64,000 nt of DNA, taken from positions 323,795 to 387,794 of the forward strand of contig NZ_LN909066.1 in the NCBI RefSeq assembly GCF_001486505.1, in the 5' to 3' direction. The first letter of the stretch is position 1. Every line of letters starts with the position of its first letter. Origin of the DNA: Paenibacillus rubinfantis. GTDB lineage: Bacteria; Bacillota; Bacilli; Paenibacillales; Paenibacillaceae. The translations under genes were made by a program, and so were the position numbers. A model generated the notes under the pieces. It was given only the letters and a program-made list of their open reading frames with translations, did not search any database and was not told where the DNA came from. This document shows positions 25,713 through 34,269 of the stretch, piece by piece.

Positions 25713-26207
25713 TTGACATTCAGTATTTATCAAATGAAGTCCATCGCCCAGCCGGCGCTCAGCAAGACGATAGCCCGGCTTGAGGAGGATCTGGGGGTAC
25801 CGCTGTTCGAGACAGGCGAGGTGGATCTCTGTTTCACCGCTTCCTCGCTTGAGCATCCGGGGGTACGCGAGCTAGCAGTCCTGGACGCCGAGGTATTCCT
25901 CGTCGTTCCTCCCGGCCACTACTTGGAGGTAAAAGAAAGCGTCCGCCTCGCGGACGTGGCGGACGAACCTTTTATCGAATATAAAGCGGGCCATCCGTTT
26001 CGCAAAATCAATGAAACGTTTTGCCTGGCCGCGGGCATACGCCCCCGCATCGTCTGTGAGGTAGAGCGTCCTTCCTATCCGATGCTGCGGATCGAAAGCC
26101 CGGAGTGCCGGCGCGTCTTCTCCGTTGCTTGGCTGGAGCGCCGATATTTATCCGAAGCCGCGCGGCGCTTCCAGCAGTTCCTGAGCGAATATTACAGCGA
26201 GGCTTAA
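25713..26207 (+). pseudogene. LysR family regulator gene collapsed by internal deletions
   Basis: The 164-codon frame joins pieces that belong far apart in a LysR protein. IAQPALSKTIARLEEDLGVP then LFE is the recognition half of the helix-turn-helix; it runs straight into GEVDLCFTASSLEHPG, which belongs about 90 residues later in the effector domain. A second junction (EVERPSYPMLRIESPECRRV) appears to lack about 25 residues containing the usual SLVxAGLGVAFxP loop. The first helices of the DNA-binding domain are also missing, and no ribosome binding site precedes the TTG at 25713. The deletions kept the frame open. It could still make a protein, but not a normal regulator. Confidence 0.75.
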
Positions 26208-26213
26208 TATTGC

Positions 26214-26420
26214 TTATCGGTTGTTTCGGTGCGGCGTCCGCTTAAGCACGCAGGCACCGGCCAACGCCGCGGTCACAAGCGGCAAATACTTGAGGCCTCT
26301 CAGCCACGAGAGGTCCCCTCTCAAGAATGTGACCGCGGAAATCGCTATAATTTCGCTGAGGACTAATCCGCCAATCAAACCACCAATCAAGGCAGCGATA
26401 AACCAAAGTACTTTTTTCAT
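26214..26420 (-). CDS. Small membrane protein, DUF5957-like
   Basis: A 68-residue protein with two hydrophobic helices (about 5-32 and 44-60), starting MKKVLWFIAALIGGLIGGLV and containing LKYLPLVTAALAGA. AGGAGGAAG lies well placed before the ATG at 26420. The pattern resembles the short DUF5957 family of Bacillales. Function is unknown. It ends 7 bp from the end of the convergent LysR remnant. Confidence 0.7.
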   Translation of the reverse strand: MKKVLWFIAALIGGLIGGLVLSEIIAISAVTFLRGDLSWLRGLKYLPLVTAALAGACVLKRTPHRNNR

Positions 26421-26461
26421 TGTAACTTCCTCCTAAGCATTTATCATGTTGAATATTTCGT

Positions 26462-27919
26462 TCAGTCTGGGAGATTGCCGGATTTGGTTCCCACGCGGTA
26501 CGGCGTGGTCAACCCCTCGTAGTTCACCATCATCGTCATGCCGTTGGCCGCATGCCCCAGGTTGTGGCAGTGCTCCATCCAGAGGCCGGGATTATCCGCC
26601 TGGAAGGCGACCTCGTATTCCTCCCCGCTGAACAACAGAACGCTGTCCGCATAGATGGGGCTGCCCGTCAACGGCTTGCCGTTCTTCGTTAAGATCTTAA
26701 AAAGATGTCCGTGCAGATGCATCGGATGCGGGCCGCCAAAGGTATGCTTAAACCGGATTTTGATCCACTCCCCTTCCTTCACAAGGAGCGGGGGAATTTC
26801 GTGAAACTTCTTCCCATTGATGTCGAGGATTCCGAGCTTCAGATCGTAGACCCGATCAAACTTCATGTCGGCGGTAATCCCATCCTCGAGCGGGGTTCCA
26901 TAATCCGTAAAGTCAAATTGCGGCGCGTCCTTGCTCAGCGGATTTGGGGTCGGCCCCTTCCCTAACCGGATGTTCCAAGCTTTGTGTTCTTTGCTGTAGA
27001 CCTTGACCTGCCCGCTTGAAGGCATCGTAATCAGCACGTCGTATCGCTGCCCTCCGCCGATCGGAATCCACTGCCCCCGGAGTTTTCCCGGACCGTTTAA
27101 GTCCTGCCCGTCGATCGAGATCACCCGGAAGTCCGCACCGGCCACGCCGATCCACTGCACCTCACTATATGCATTAATCAGTCGCAGCCTAATGCTCTCT
27201 CCAGGGGCTGCATCGAGCTGCAGTCCGTCGGTGTGCCCGTTGGTCAGCTTCAGCTTTTCGTTCAGCAATTGCAACGTAACTGCGTAATCGCGATCGTAGG
27301 TGAAATCCGACTGCTTGGGTTCAACGATCAAGCGGCCGATCAGCCCTTTCCCTGCTTGAACCGAGCTTTGTTGATGGGAATGGTACCAGTAGGTCCCCGG
27401 ATGCCTTGCGATAAATTCATAAGTAAAATGCTCGCCCGGGCCAATGGCGTCCTGAGTGACCCCGGCCACTCCGTCCTGGGAGCAAGGTAGAATCACCCCG
27501 TGCCAATGAATCGTGACCCCTTCGTCGATATCCCGATTGGTTAAGGTAACCTTCACCCGTTCCCCTTCCTTGACCCGGAGCTCCGGGCCAGGCGAAGTCC
27601 CGTTAAACGTCCAGGCCTCTGTCTTTTTCCCGTTGTCCAGATTTAGAACGGTGTTTGCCGCGGTCAAATCAAAGCTTCTCACCTGCTCCCCAACGGCGGG
27701 TTTAACCTCCTTCAGCTCGGTACAGGATATCGCAGCGGTGGATTCGCCGGCGATAGGATGAGACGCGTCGCCATGTTCAGCCCCATGATGCATTTGGCTC
27801 ATATCCACTTCCTCCGGATAACGAAGCTCATCATATCCGCATGAGGTTAAGAGCAGCAGTGCGCAGAAAGCCGCGATCCCAAGTGTTGATTTTTTATGTT
27901 TCAAGCCGATTCCGGCCAT
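26462..27919 (-). CDS. Multicopper oxidase lipoprotein
   Basis: A 485-residue extracellular copper enzyme that couples substrate oxidation to reduction of oxygen to water. The signal peptide ends in LLTSCG, so it is lipid-anchored. A Met/His-rich stretch (DMSQMHHGAEHGDASH) follows. All four copper motifs are present: HWHG (His138, His140), YWYHSHQQ, HPMHLHGH, and HCHNLGHAANGM (His450, Cys451, His452) with the axial Met. The cupredoxin domains span about 70-200, 210-330 and 360-480. GGAGGAAG lies before the ATG. It is divergent from a two-component system, which may control it. Substrate (metal ion or phenol) is not readable. Confidence 0.92.
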   Translation of the reverse strand: MAGIGLKHKKSTLGIAAFCALLLLTSCGYDELRYPEEVDMSQMHHGAEHGDASHPIAGESTAAISCTELKEVKPAVGEQVRSFDLTAANTVLNLDNGKKTEAWTFNGTSPGPELRVKEGERVKVTLTNRDIDEGVTIHWHGVILPCSQDGVAGVTQDAIGPGEHFTYEFIARHPGTYWYHSHQQSSVQAGKGLIGRLIVEPKQSDFTYDRDYAVTLQLLNEKLKLTNGHTDGLQLDAAPGESIRLRLINAYSEVQWIGVAGADFRVISIDGQDLNGPGKLRGQWIPIGGGQRYDVLITMPSSGQVKVYSKEHKAWNIRLGKGPTPNPLSKDAPQFDFTDYGTPLEDGITADMKFDRVYDLKLGILDINGKKFHEIPPLLVKEGEWIKIRFKHTFGGPHPMHLHGHLFKILTKNGKPLTGSPIYADSVLLFSGEEYEVAFQADNPGLWMEHCHNLGHAANGMTMMVNYEGLTTPYRVGTKSGNLPD

Positions 27920-28080
27920 GTTGTCTTCCTCCTTCTTGTAGGTACGATCCCATCTTAACGATCAAATGTTGTGAACTTATGACGATCCTTTACGGTTTCC
28001 GTGAAATTTCCCGGATGAGATGGAAAGCGGGGAGAAAGCGGATATAATGAGAAAAAACAAGCCTGGGAGGACGAACACCA

Positions 28081-28767
28081 ATGCCGCATACCTTGCTGCT
28101 TGTCGACGATGAGCGTCAGGTCATTGAATTTATGGAGCCTTTTTTGCAGCAGGAAGGATTTCAAACCATCACGGCCGCTACAGGACGTGAGGCGCTGCAC
28201 AAAGCCGCCTTGCATAAACCCTCTTTAGTTGTACTTGATTGGATGCTGCCGGAAATGAGCGGTATCGAGGTTTGTCGGGAACTGCGAAAAACGGGGACGG
28301 TTGGTATTATTATGGTGACGGCACGGGTGGAGGAAACCGACAAGCTGATCGGATTGGAGGTGGGGGCCGACGACTACATGACCAAGCCGTTTTCCTTGCG
28401 TGAGCTGGCTGCCCGCATTCGTTCCGTACTGCGGCGGATCGAGGGAAACACAGGGACGGAGCAACTGCTGAAACGCGGGGAACTGACGATTTCCGAAGCG
28501 CAATGCCGCGTTTGGAAGCGGGACACGGAGATCGCCCTGACGCCAACGGAATTTAAGCTGCTGCTGACGCTGGCTGCAAGGCCAGGTATCGTTTACAGCC
28601 GGCTGCAGTTGCTGGCCGCGATGGAAGATGACTTCGCCAACGATGAGCGAACGGCGGACGCCCATATCAGTCGCATCCGCAAGAAAATCGAGGATGATCC
28701 GGCCCATCCCTTATACATCCAAACAGTATACGGGTTTGGTTACCGGTTTGTAGCGCCGCAGCCATGA
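28081..28767 (+). CDS. OmpR/PhoB family response regulator
   Basis: A 228-residue regulator. The receiver domain (about 3-115) has DDE at 10-12, the phospho-acceptor Asp53 in VVLDWMLPEMSG, and the Lys in DDYMTKPF. The winged-helix DNA-binding domain is at about 130-225, ending YIQTVYGFGYRF. GGGAGG precedes the ATG by about 10 nt, and a TATAAT sits at 28043-28048. Its stop overlaps the start of the histidine kinase gene by 4 bp. It is divergent from the multicopper oxidase across 161 bp, so that gene is a candidate target. Confidence 0.93.
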   Translation: MPHTLLLVDDERQVIEFMEPFLQQEGFQTITAATGREALHKAALHKPSLVVLDWMLPEMSGIEVCRELRKTGTVGIIMVTARVEETDKLIGLEVGADDYMTKPFSLRELAARIRSVLRRIEGNTGTEQLLKRGELTISEAQCRVWKRDTEIALTPTEFKLLLTLAARPGIVYSRLQLLAAMEDDFANDERTADAHISRIRKKIEDDPAHPLYIQTVYGFGYRFVAPQP

Positions 28768-30140
28768 CCGTTTCCCGCAAGCTTTTTCTCGTTATCGCCG
28801 CTTTCATTTTTGGAGTCAGCCTAATGTTTGTGTTCTTCACCTATTTCACGGTTCGAGACGCTTTAGAGGTCATGCTGCAAACGTCTAGATCGGAGGAAAT
28901 GAATCTACTGGAGGAGGAACTTGAAACTTATTATCAGAATCACGGAAATTCATGGGCCGCGTTGACGCCTGCCGATTTGGCCCGCCTTGCACCGGACGGG
29001 AGGTTCTCGCCTAGCATCGGCCTGATGGATGCCGAGGAGGAGATGCTGTCGGTCAGCGACGACCTGCCGGTTCGAATGCTCCAACGGCTGGGCATCCACC
29101 GAGAGCTCTCCAGCGAGGGGAAAATCATCGGTTGGGTTTACTATTACGATACCGATGTGGCAAATTTGTCTAAACTGCGGATCGGCACCCCGATCTCGGT
29201 TGTTTTCCTTGTAGGAGCCGGAGCGCTTGTTTTTATCCTGCTCTCGCTTGGCGCCGCTTATTTCGTCTCACGTTGGCTGACGTCCCCGTTGCGCCGGCTC
29301 GTACCCCTCATTGACCGATTGGGCGGCGGCGAATTTGGGATTCAGGCTCCGGTGAGCTCCAAGGACGAATACGGCAAGGTTGCCCAGGCGATTAACGACA
29401 TGTCTATGCAGCTGGCGCAGGCCGAAGAAGTGCGCCGAAATCTGGTCGCCGACGTCGCCCATGAGCTGCGAACGCCGCTCACGATTATCCGCGGCAAGTT
29501 GGAGCTCCTGCAGCAAGGCGGCGGCGAAATCCAGCCGGAGCGGCTGCTGCCGATCCAGGACGAAATGATCCGGCTGACGCGGCTCGTCGGCGACCTGCAC
29601 CAGCTGTCGTTGGCGGAGGCCGGCAAGCTGCCGCTGGAGCTTCGGCCAACGGACATGGGCGAGCTGCTGCGGGAAGTGGCAGAGCGCGTAAGCTGGGAAG
29701 CGGAGGCGAAGAACATCGCGATGTCTATCGAGGTGATCGGCGCCTGTGCGGCCGTCTCGGTTGATGCGGAGCGGATGATGCAGGTGTTCCTTAACCTGCT
29801 GCACAATGCGATTCGGTACACGCCGGAGGGCGGGCGGGTCCTGATCACGGTACGGGAAGTGGACGCTGCTGCAACGGGCAACGCTAATACGGTACGGATG
29901 CTGCAGATTCGCGTTCAAGACACGGGCCCCGGCGTCTCCCCGGAACATTTACCGTATTTGTTTAATCGTTTTTACCGAACGGATGAAGCGCGTTCCCGCC
30001 ATGGGGGAGGAATGGGGCTGGGATTGGCCATCGCCAAGGAGTTCGTAACGAACCACCGCGGCACTTTGGAAGCAGAAAGCCGCCCCGGTGAAGGAACGGC
30101 TTTTATCGTTACGTTGCCGATTGCATCGGCACATGCTTAA
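28764..30140 (+). CDS. Membrane sensor histidine kinase
   Basis: A 458-residue kinase partner of the regulator at 28081. Transmembrane helices lie at about 7-30 and 145-172, enclosing an external sensor region of about 115 residues. A HAMP domain (about 172-225) leads to the dimerisation box DVAHELRTPLTIIRG with phospho-acceptor His233. The ATPase domain shows FLNLLHNAIRYTPEGG (N box), VQDTGPGVS (G1), FNRFYRTDEAR (F) and GGGMGLGLAIAKE (G2). The signal is unknown. Neighbouring multicopper oxidase suggests copper, redox or envelope stress, which is inference only. Confidence 0.93.
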   Translation: MTVSRKLFLVIAAFIFGVSLMFVFFTYFTVRDALEVMLQTSRSEEMNLLEEELETYYQNHGNSWAALTPADLARLAPDGRFSPSIGLMDAEEEMLSVSDDLPVRMLQRLGIHRELSSEGKIIGWVYYYDTDVANLSKLRIGTPISVVFLVGAGALVFILLSLGAAYFVSRWLTSPLRRLVPLIDRLGGGEFGIQAPVSSKDEYGKVAQAINDMSMQLAQAEEVRRNLVADVAHELRTPLTIIRGKLELLQQGGGEIQPERLLPIQDEMIRLTRLVGDLHQLSLAEAGKLPLELRPTDMGELLREVAERVSWEAEAKNIAMSIEVIGACAAVSVDAERMMQVFLNLLHNAIRYTPEGGRVLITVREVDAAATGNANTVRMLQIRVQDTGPGVSPEHLPYLFNRFYRTDEARSRHGGGMGLGLAIAKEFVTNHRGTLEAESRPGEGTAFIVTLPIASAHA

Positions 30141-30163
30141 ATGCTTTTTTACACTTAGCTTAG

Positions 30164-31369
30164 TTAGTGGGATCCGACCTGTGCCCTCTTCTCCCCATCG
30201 GGTTCTTTCAACATGATGGCATGCCCAGTGCGGCTGATTTTTTCATAGAAAAGCAAGGGCTCTTTCCGGAAGAAACGCTTCGCAACATGGATAAAGAAGA
30301 CCCCATTTACAACGAGAACCATCAAGGCCAACAGCACGCGGAACAAGCTTGGCATGCCCGCTGGCGGGAAGGCCAGCAGACGATTGAGGCCAAACACTCC
30401 CCAATAGAGCAGCCCATAACGGACGATCAGGGGGAGCAGTCCCGCGGACTGCCGCTCGCCTTTGGTGGACAAATATCGATGCACGGCTGCCGCCAGCTCG
30501 CCCCTTGGCTCTCGTTGTTTACCTTCGTCTGCGGGGAGCCCAATCAGTTGGATCCGGACCAGCCATTTTCCGGGCGTTTTACCGCCGGTCAAGTAAGGGA
30601 TCAACATGAAATACACCCCGGTGGATACGAAGTAAGCTTCCTTAATACCTAAACGGTAAATGACGGTCATTAAGGCGCCCCATAACAAGTAGTCGAAAAA
30701 CAACGCCAGTCCGCGCCGGGTATACGTCACTCGTTTGGTGGACAGGTCCACGCCCTGGTCCAGATGCTCGATTCGCGGTAAGTATCGGGAGAGCCACACG
30801 GCCAACAGGAAACCGATCATCCCGCCCAGCGTATTCGTCATCAGATCATCAACGTCAAAAATGCGGTACGGATGATCATAGAATCCATAGATTCCGGTCA
30901 ACTGCGTCACTTCGATAAACAAGGACAGCAGGAACGACAGGATCAGGCTCATGACGGGACCGGAACGGAAGTAATACCGAATCAGCATCCCAAACGGCAC
31001 GGTTAAAACAACGTTAAACACGACCTGCAAAAATGCCCGCTCTTTAAGGACCCGCCAGTAGGTCGACGGTTCTCCCGGAACGATCGCCGTTTCCTTCACA
31101 ATATCCTGGATAAAATGAAACGGTATCAGCTGCATCGCCCCGCCGCTTAGCGGCAGATTGTGCCGACTGGCGGGCAGCGGCAGCATCACGAGAAAGATCG
31201 CGTTCATCAAGTACAGCAGGAATAGGTACAGCACAAAGGCGCGCACTTTGTTCACATACCCGTGCCGCCGGTATTGTACGACCAGAAATGGCATCGTAAA
31301 CAGCAGCGCTGCGAACGGAAACGCCGCAAACGCATACTTAATGGGAAAGAGGTAGTTTTGTAACATCAT
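30164..31369 (-). CDS. VanZ-RDD family membrane protein
   Basis: A 401-residue protein. The N-terminal 200 residues form a VanZ-like domain with several helices and the conserved acid-rich FDVDDLMTNTLGGMIGFLLA; the polar loop LPLSGGAMQLIPFHFIQDI is also typical. The C-terminal half is an RDD-like domain (LALFFDYLLWGALMTVIY, LTGGKTPGKWLVRIQLIG). VanZ in enterococci lowers teicoplanin sensitivity by an unclear route; other members have unknown roles. ATG ATG at 31369 lacks a strong ribosome binding site. The end is 23 bp from the convergent kinase gene, and I see no clear terminator between them. Confidence 0.85.
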   Translation of the reverse strand: MMLQNYLFPIKYAFAAFPFAALLFTMPFLVVQYRRHGYVNKVRAFVLYLFLLYLMNAIFLVMLPLPASRHNLPLSGGAMQLIPFHFIQDIVKETAIVPGEPSTYWRVLKERAFLQVVFNVVLTVPFGMLIRYYFRSGPVMSLILSFLLSLFIEVTQLTGIYGFYDHPYRIFDVDDLMTNTLGGMIGFLLAVWLSRYLPRIEHLDQGVDLSTKRVTYTRRGLALFFDYLLWGALMTVIYRLGIKEAYFVSTGVYFMLIPYLTGGKTPGKWLVRIQLIGLPADEGKQREPRGELAAAVHRYLSTKGERQSAGLLPLIVRYGLLYWGVFGLNRLLAFPPAGMPSLFRVLLALMVLVVNGVFFIHVAKRFFRKEPLLFYEKISRTGHAIMLKEPDGEKRAQVGSH

Positions 31370-31485
31370 CGGTCAACCCTTTCAATCTCGGGGTGTTTGG
31401 TTCATTTATCTTAACATAGAACGGAATACATCCCGTTTAAGTTTAGTTTAAGATTAGGGAATGTTTTCCCATGAATCCTCAGGCA

Positions 31486-31533
31486 AAAAAAACACAAGCC
31501 CTAACGGATTTCCCAAGGGCTTGTGTTTTTTTT
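31486..31533. terminator. Bidirectional intrinsic terminator
   Basis: AAAACACAAGCCCT pairs with AGGGCTTGTGTTTT, with A-run and T-run flanks. It serves the DUF4349 gene that ends at 31544 on the minus strand. Confidence 0.9.
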
Positions 31534-31543
31534 CGTTCTGAAC

Positions 31544-32659
31544 TTAGTTTTCTTCCGAAGCGTCGCCGCGATCCTCCTGTGTATTCGATTGCGGCGTTGA
31601 GATGTTGTCCGTTGTTCCCGGCAACGACGCCTGCCCTGCCTGAAGCTGCGCCCGGCGGCGCTCCCGCTCCGCCCGGTTCTTCCGGCGCGTGATCCAGATC
31701 GGGATCACGATGAGGGCGGCGATGACCAGCAAAGGCAACGCCCCGGCTGCAAACACGACCAGCCACTGGAAGAACAGCGACAAGACGTCGATGCTGCCGG
31801 TGAGAGCGTTCTTCATCCGTTCCAGCAACGGTGTATCGCCGTTGGACGCTGCCGCGAGCTTCGACGCATCCGGCTGGTAAACGCGGATCTCGATCGTAGA
31901 GAACGATACATTGCTGTCAATGTATCGCATTCTCCCTTTGATCTGCTCAATCTCCGTTTGGATCCGTTCCAGCTCGTTCACAAACTCCACCAGTTGCTTG
32001 GTTTGGGTGGCTTCCTCGACGAATTTCAGATACCGCGCTTCCATGGCTTGCTTCACCTTCAAGCGGGACTGCAGATCTACGTACTCCTCCGAGACGTCCT
32101 GCCCTTGAATGCTCCGCTGCAACGACTCGGGCTTCAAGCCCTCCAGCCGATCCAGAAAGGAGGAGAAGCCGGTTGCCGGAACTTTAAGTACAAAGTTGCC
32201 GCCAAGCTCATGCTGCGACTGGTTTTCGGAAAATTCCACGATGTAGCCGCCCGCCAACGTCACCAGATTGCGAATTTCCGATTGCGCTTTGGCGTAATCC
32301 TTCACTTCCATCACGACGCTCGCCCGGTAGATCAGCTTGCTGTTAAGCCCGGTCTGCGTGGCAACTGGCTGGAAGGCTGGCGCCGTGTTCACCGCCGTAC
32401 TGCCGTTACCGGCATCACCGGCCGACGCCGAATCTGCGCCGGAGCCGGCAGCTGGCGCGGCGGCCATATCGGCAGCCTCCTTCGCATTCGCTCCTCCATC
32501 CATGTCGCTTTCCGCCGTGCTGGCGATGCTGTTCGTAGTCTCGCTTGAGAAGGACGTGTTCGAGGCCGCTTCATTGCTTGCGCTCCCGCAGCCGCTAAGC
32601 AGCAGCAGAAGCAGCGCGATCAGACCCCAAATGACAACCTTTTTTCCCCTTTTTCCCAT
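31544..32659 (-). CDS. DUF4349 domain lipoprotein
   Basis: A 371-residue surface protein. The signal peptide ends in LLSGCG. A low-complexity Ala/Ser/Gly linker (about 25-95) follows, then the DUF4349 domain (about 105-330): LIYRASVVMEVKDY, LVTLAGGYIVEFSE, a coiled-coil stretch ARYLKFVEEATQTKQLVEFVNELERIQTEIEQIKGRM, and NVSFSTIEIRVYQP. A C-terminal transmembrane helix at about 300-325 (VVFAAGALPLLVIAALIVIPIW) is followed by a basic cytoplasmic tail. So it spans the membrane and is also lipid-anchored. Function is not known. GGGGGT precedes the ATG. Confidence 0.85.
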   Translation of the reverse strand: MGKRGKKVVIWGLIALLLLLLSGCGSASNEAASNTSFSSETTNSIASTAESDMDGGANAKEAADMAAAPAAGSGADSASAGDAGNGSTAVNTAPAFQPVATQTGLNSKLIYRASVVMEVKDYAKAQSEIRNLVTLAGGYIVEFSENQSQHELGGNFVLKVPATGFSSFLDRLEGLKPESLQRSIQGQDVSEEYVDLQSRLKVKQAMEARYLKFVEEATQTKQLVEFVNELERIQTEIEQIKGRMRYIDSNVSFSTIEIRVYQPDASKLAAASNGDTPLLERMKNALTGSIDVLSLFFQWLVVFAAGALPLLVIAALIVIPIWITRRKNRAERERRRAQLQAGQASLPGTTDNISTPQSNTQEDRGDASEEN

Positions 32660-32800
32660 AGGTATGACCCCCTACTGTTTCAGGTTTTAAGACTCCCGCA
32701 AGATGCCAGCTTTGTTGGTTTGATATCTATAGGTTCACCTTGCAGTGTCTCTTACCTATCCTAACGCGGGCTAGGTACCAAATGTTGCCTGTCCCCAAAT

Positions 32801-32831
32801 AAAAAAACCGTCCCGAATAGACGGGACAGTT
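32801..32831 (-). terminator. Terminator of the FabF-like gene
   Basis: On the minus strand GTCCCG and CGGGAC form a stem with a short loop followed by seven T residues. Confidence 0.85.
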
Positions 32832-32840
32832 CGAATGCAC

Positions 32841-34079
32841 TTACTCCTCATATTTGCGAAGCACAATCACGGCGTTATGGCCGCCGAACCCAAACGAGTT
32901 GGACAACCCGATCGTAAGGTCAGCTTGGCGCGCCTGGTTCGGTACATAATCGAGATCGCATTCCGGATCCGGGTTCGCCAGATTGATCGTCGGCGGAATG
33001 ATCCCCTCTTTCAGCGACTGTACCAGGGCGATCGCTTCCGCGCCGCCTGCCGCGCCAAACATATGGCCAATCATCGATTTGTTGGCCGTAATCGGAATGC
33101 GGTAGGCGTGTTCACCAAACGCCTTTTTGATCCCCTTCGTCTCCCCAAGGTCGCCAACCGGGGTACTGGTCGCATGGGCGCTGATCACATCCACCTGCTC
33201 CGGTGTAATCCCTGAGGAAGCAAGCGCCCGCTTCATCGCCTGGTAGGCGCCTAAGCCTTCGGGATGTGAGGCGACAACATGGTAGGCATCGGAACTTGCG
33301 CCGTAGCCGATCACTTCGCCGTGGATGCGAGCTCCCCGCCGCAGCGCGTGCGTCAGCGACTCGAGCACCACAATCCCCGCACCCTCGCCCATCACAAAGC
33401 CGTCGCGGTTAGCATCAAACGGCCGGCTGGCCTGCTCAGGGGAATCGTTCCGCTTCGACAGCGCGGTTGCATTCCCGAAGCTCGCCAGCGCGAGCGGATG
33501 CACGGCTGCTTCGGTCCCGCCGGCGATCATCACGTCGGCTTCCCCGCTGCGGATCAACCGGAACGCTTCGCCGATCGACGAATTGCCGATCGAGCAAGCC
33601 GTGACCGGTGACAGCGTTTCGCCCAGCGCACCAAAACGAATGCTGATCTGCGCGGCAGCCATGTTGGAGATCATCATCGGCACCAGACTAGGGCTCACTC
33701 GCCCCGGGCCGCGCTCCTCGAGGACCTTCACGTTGTCCGCCAGCGTCCCGATCCCGCCGATTCCTGAACCAACGTACACGCCAAACCGTTCGCGATCCAG
33801 CTGCTCCGGCACCAGTGCGGCATCTTGTATGGCCTGTTCGGCGGCAAACAGCGCGTATTGGCTGAACAAGTCCATCTTACGGGCTTCCTTCCGCCCAAAT
33901 ATCGCCTCACCGTCAAATCCACGCACTTGTCCTGCGATCTTGGTGCCGAACTCCGTAACATCAAATCGCTCAATCGGCGAAATGCCGGAACGCCCTTCTT
34001 TCAGCCCTTGCCAAAATGTATCTACATCATTGCCCAGCGGGGATAAAATCCCCATTCCGGTAATTACAACCCGTTCCAT
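32841..34079 (-). CDS. Beta-ketoacyl-ACP synthase II paralogue
   Basis: The ATG at 34077-34079 is used since GGAGG lies 9 nt upstream; 412 residues, the normal FabF size. The enzyme condenses malonyl-ACP with an acyl-ACP. The thiolase-fold catalytic triad is Cys162 (TACSIGNSSIG), His302 (SAHATSTPVGD) and His339 (KSMIGHMFGAAGG); NSFGFGGHNAVIVL closes the fold. The nucleophile loop ACSIGNSSIGEAF is unlike the usual ACATGTNAIGDAF. The gene stands alone, without acpP or other fab genes, so it is probably a second, specialised synthase rather than the housekeeping one. Confidence 0.88.
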   Translation of the reverse strand: MERVVITGMGILSPLGNDVDTFWQGLKEGRSGISPIERFDVTEFGTKIAGQVRGFDGEAIFGRKEARKMDLFSQYALFAAEQAIQDAALVPEQLDRERFGVYVGSGIGGIGTLADNVKVLEERGPGRVSPSLVPMMISNMAAAQISIRFGALGETLSPVTACSIGNSSIGEAFRLIRSGEADVMIAGGTEAAVHPLALASFGNATALSKRNDSPEQASRPFDANRDGFVMGEGAGIVVLESLTHALRRGARIHGEVIGYGASSDAYHVVASHPEGLGAYQAMKRALASSGITPEQVDVISAHATSTPVGDLGETKGIKKAFGEHAYRIPITANKSMIGHMFGAAGGAEAIALVQSLKEGIIPPTINLANPDPECDLDYVPNQARQADLTIGLSNSFGFGGHNAVIVLRKYEE

Positions 34080-34190
34080 AAGTAAGCTTCCTCCTTCATC
34101 GATGGCACTTCGCTTCACAAGCGGCTTCCCACCTGTGGTTTCGGTAGATAAACTCGTTGCTGTTCTCTATTGTAGCCGCAAAGTATCCTA

Positions 34191-34219
34191 TTACAAGTTT
34201 TTAGTTATCCTAGTATAAT
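34191..34219 (+). promoter_or_regulatory. Promoter of the disrupted regulator gene
   Basis: TTACAA at 34191-34196 and TATAAT at 34214-34219 are separated by 17 bp. AGGAGGAG at 34251-34258 is the ribosome binding site for the ATG at 34270. Confidence 0.7.
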
Positions 34220-34269
34220 AGATAATACATTAAAGATCGGACTAAGACTCAGGAGGAGAACACCGGACA

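Noticed and set aside
33325..34218. 297-codon plus-strand frame across the FabF-like gene
   Set aside because: Antisense shadow; the minus-strand product has the full catalytic triad. The long Ser/Pro-rich reading is typical of such shadows.
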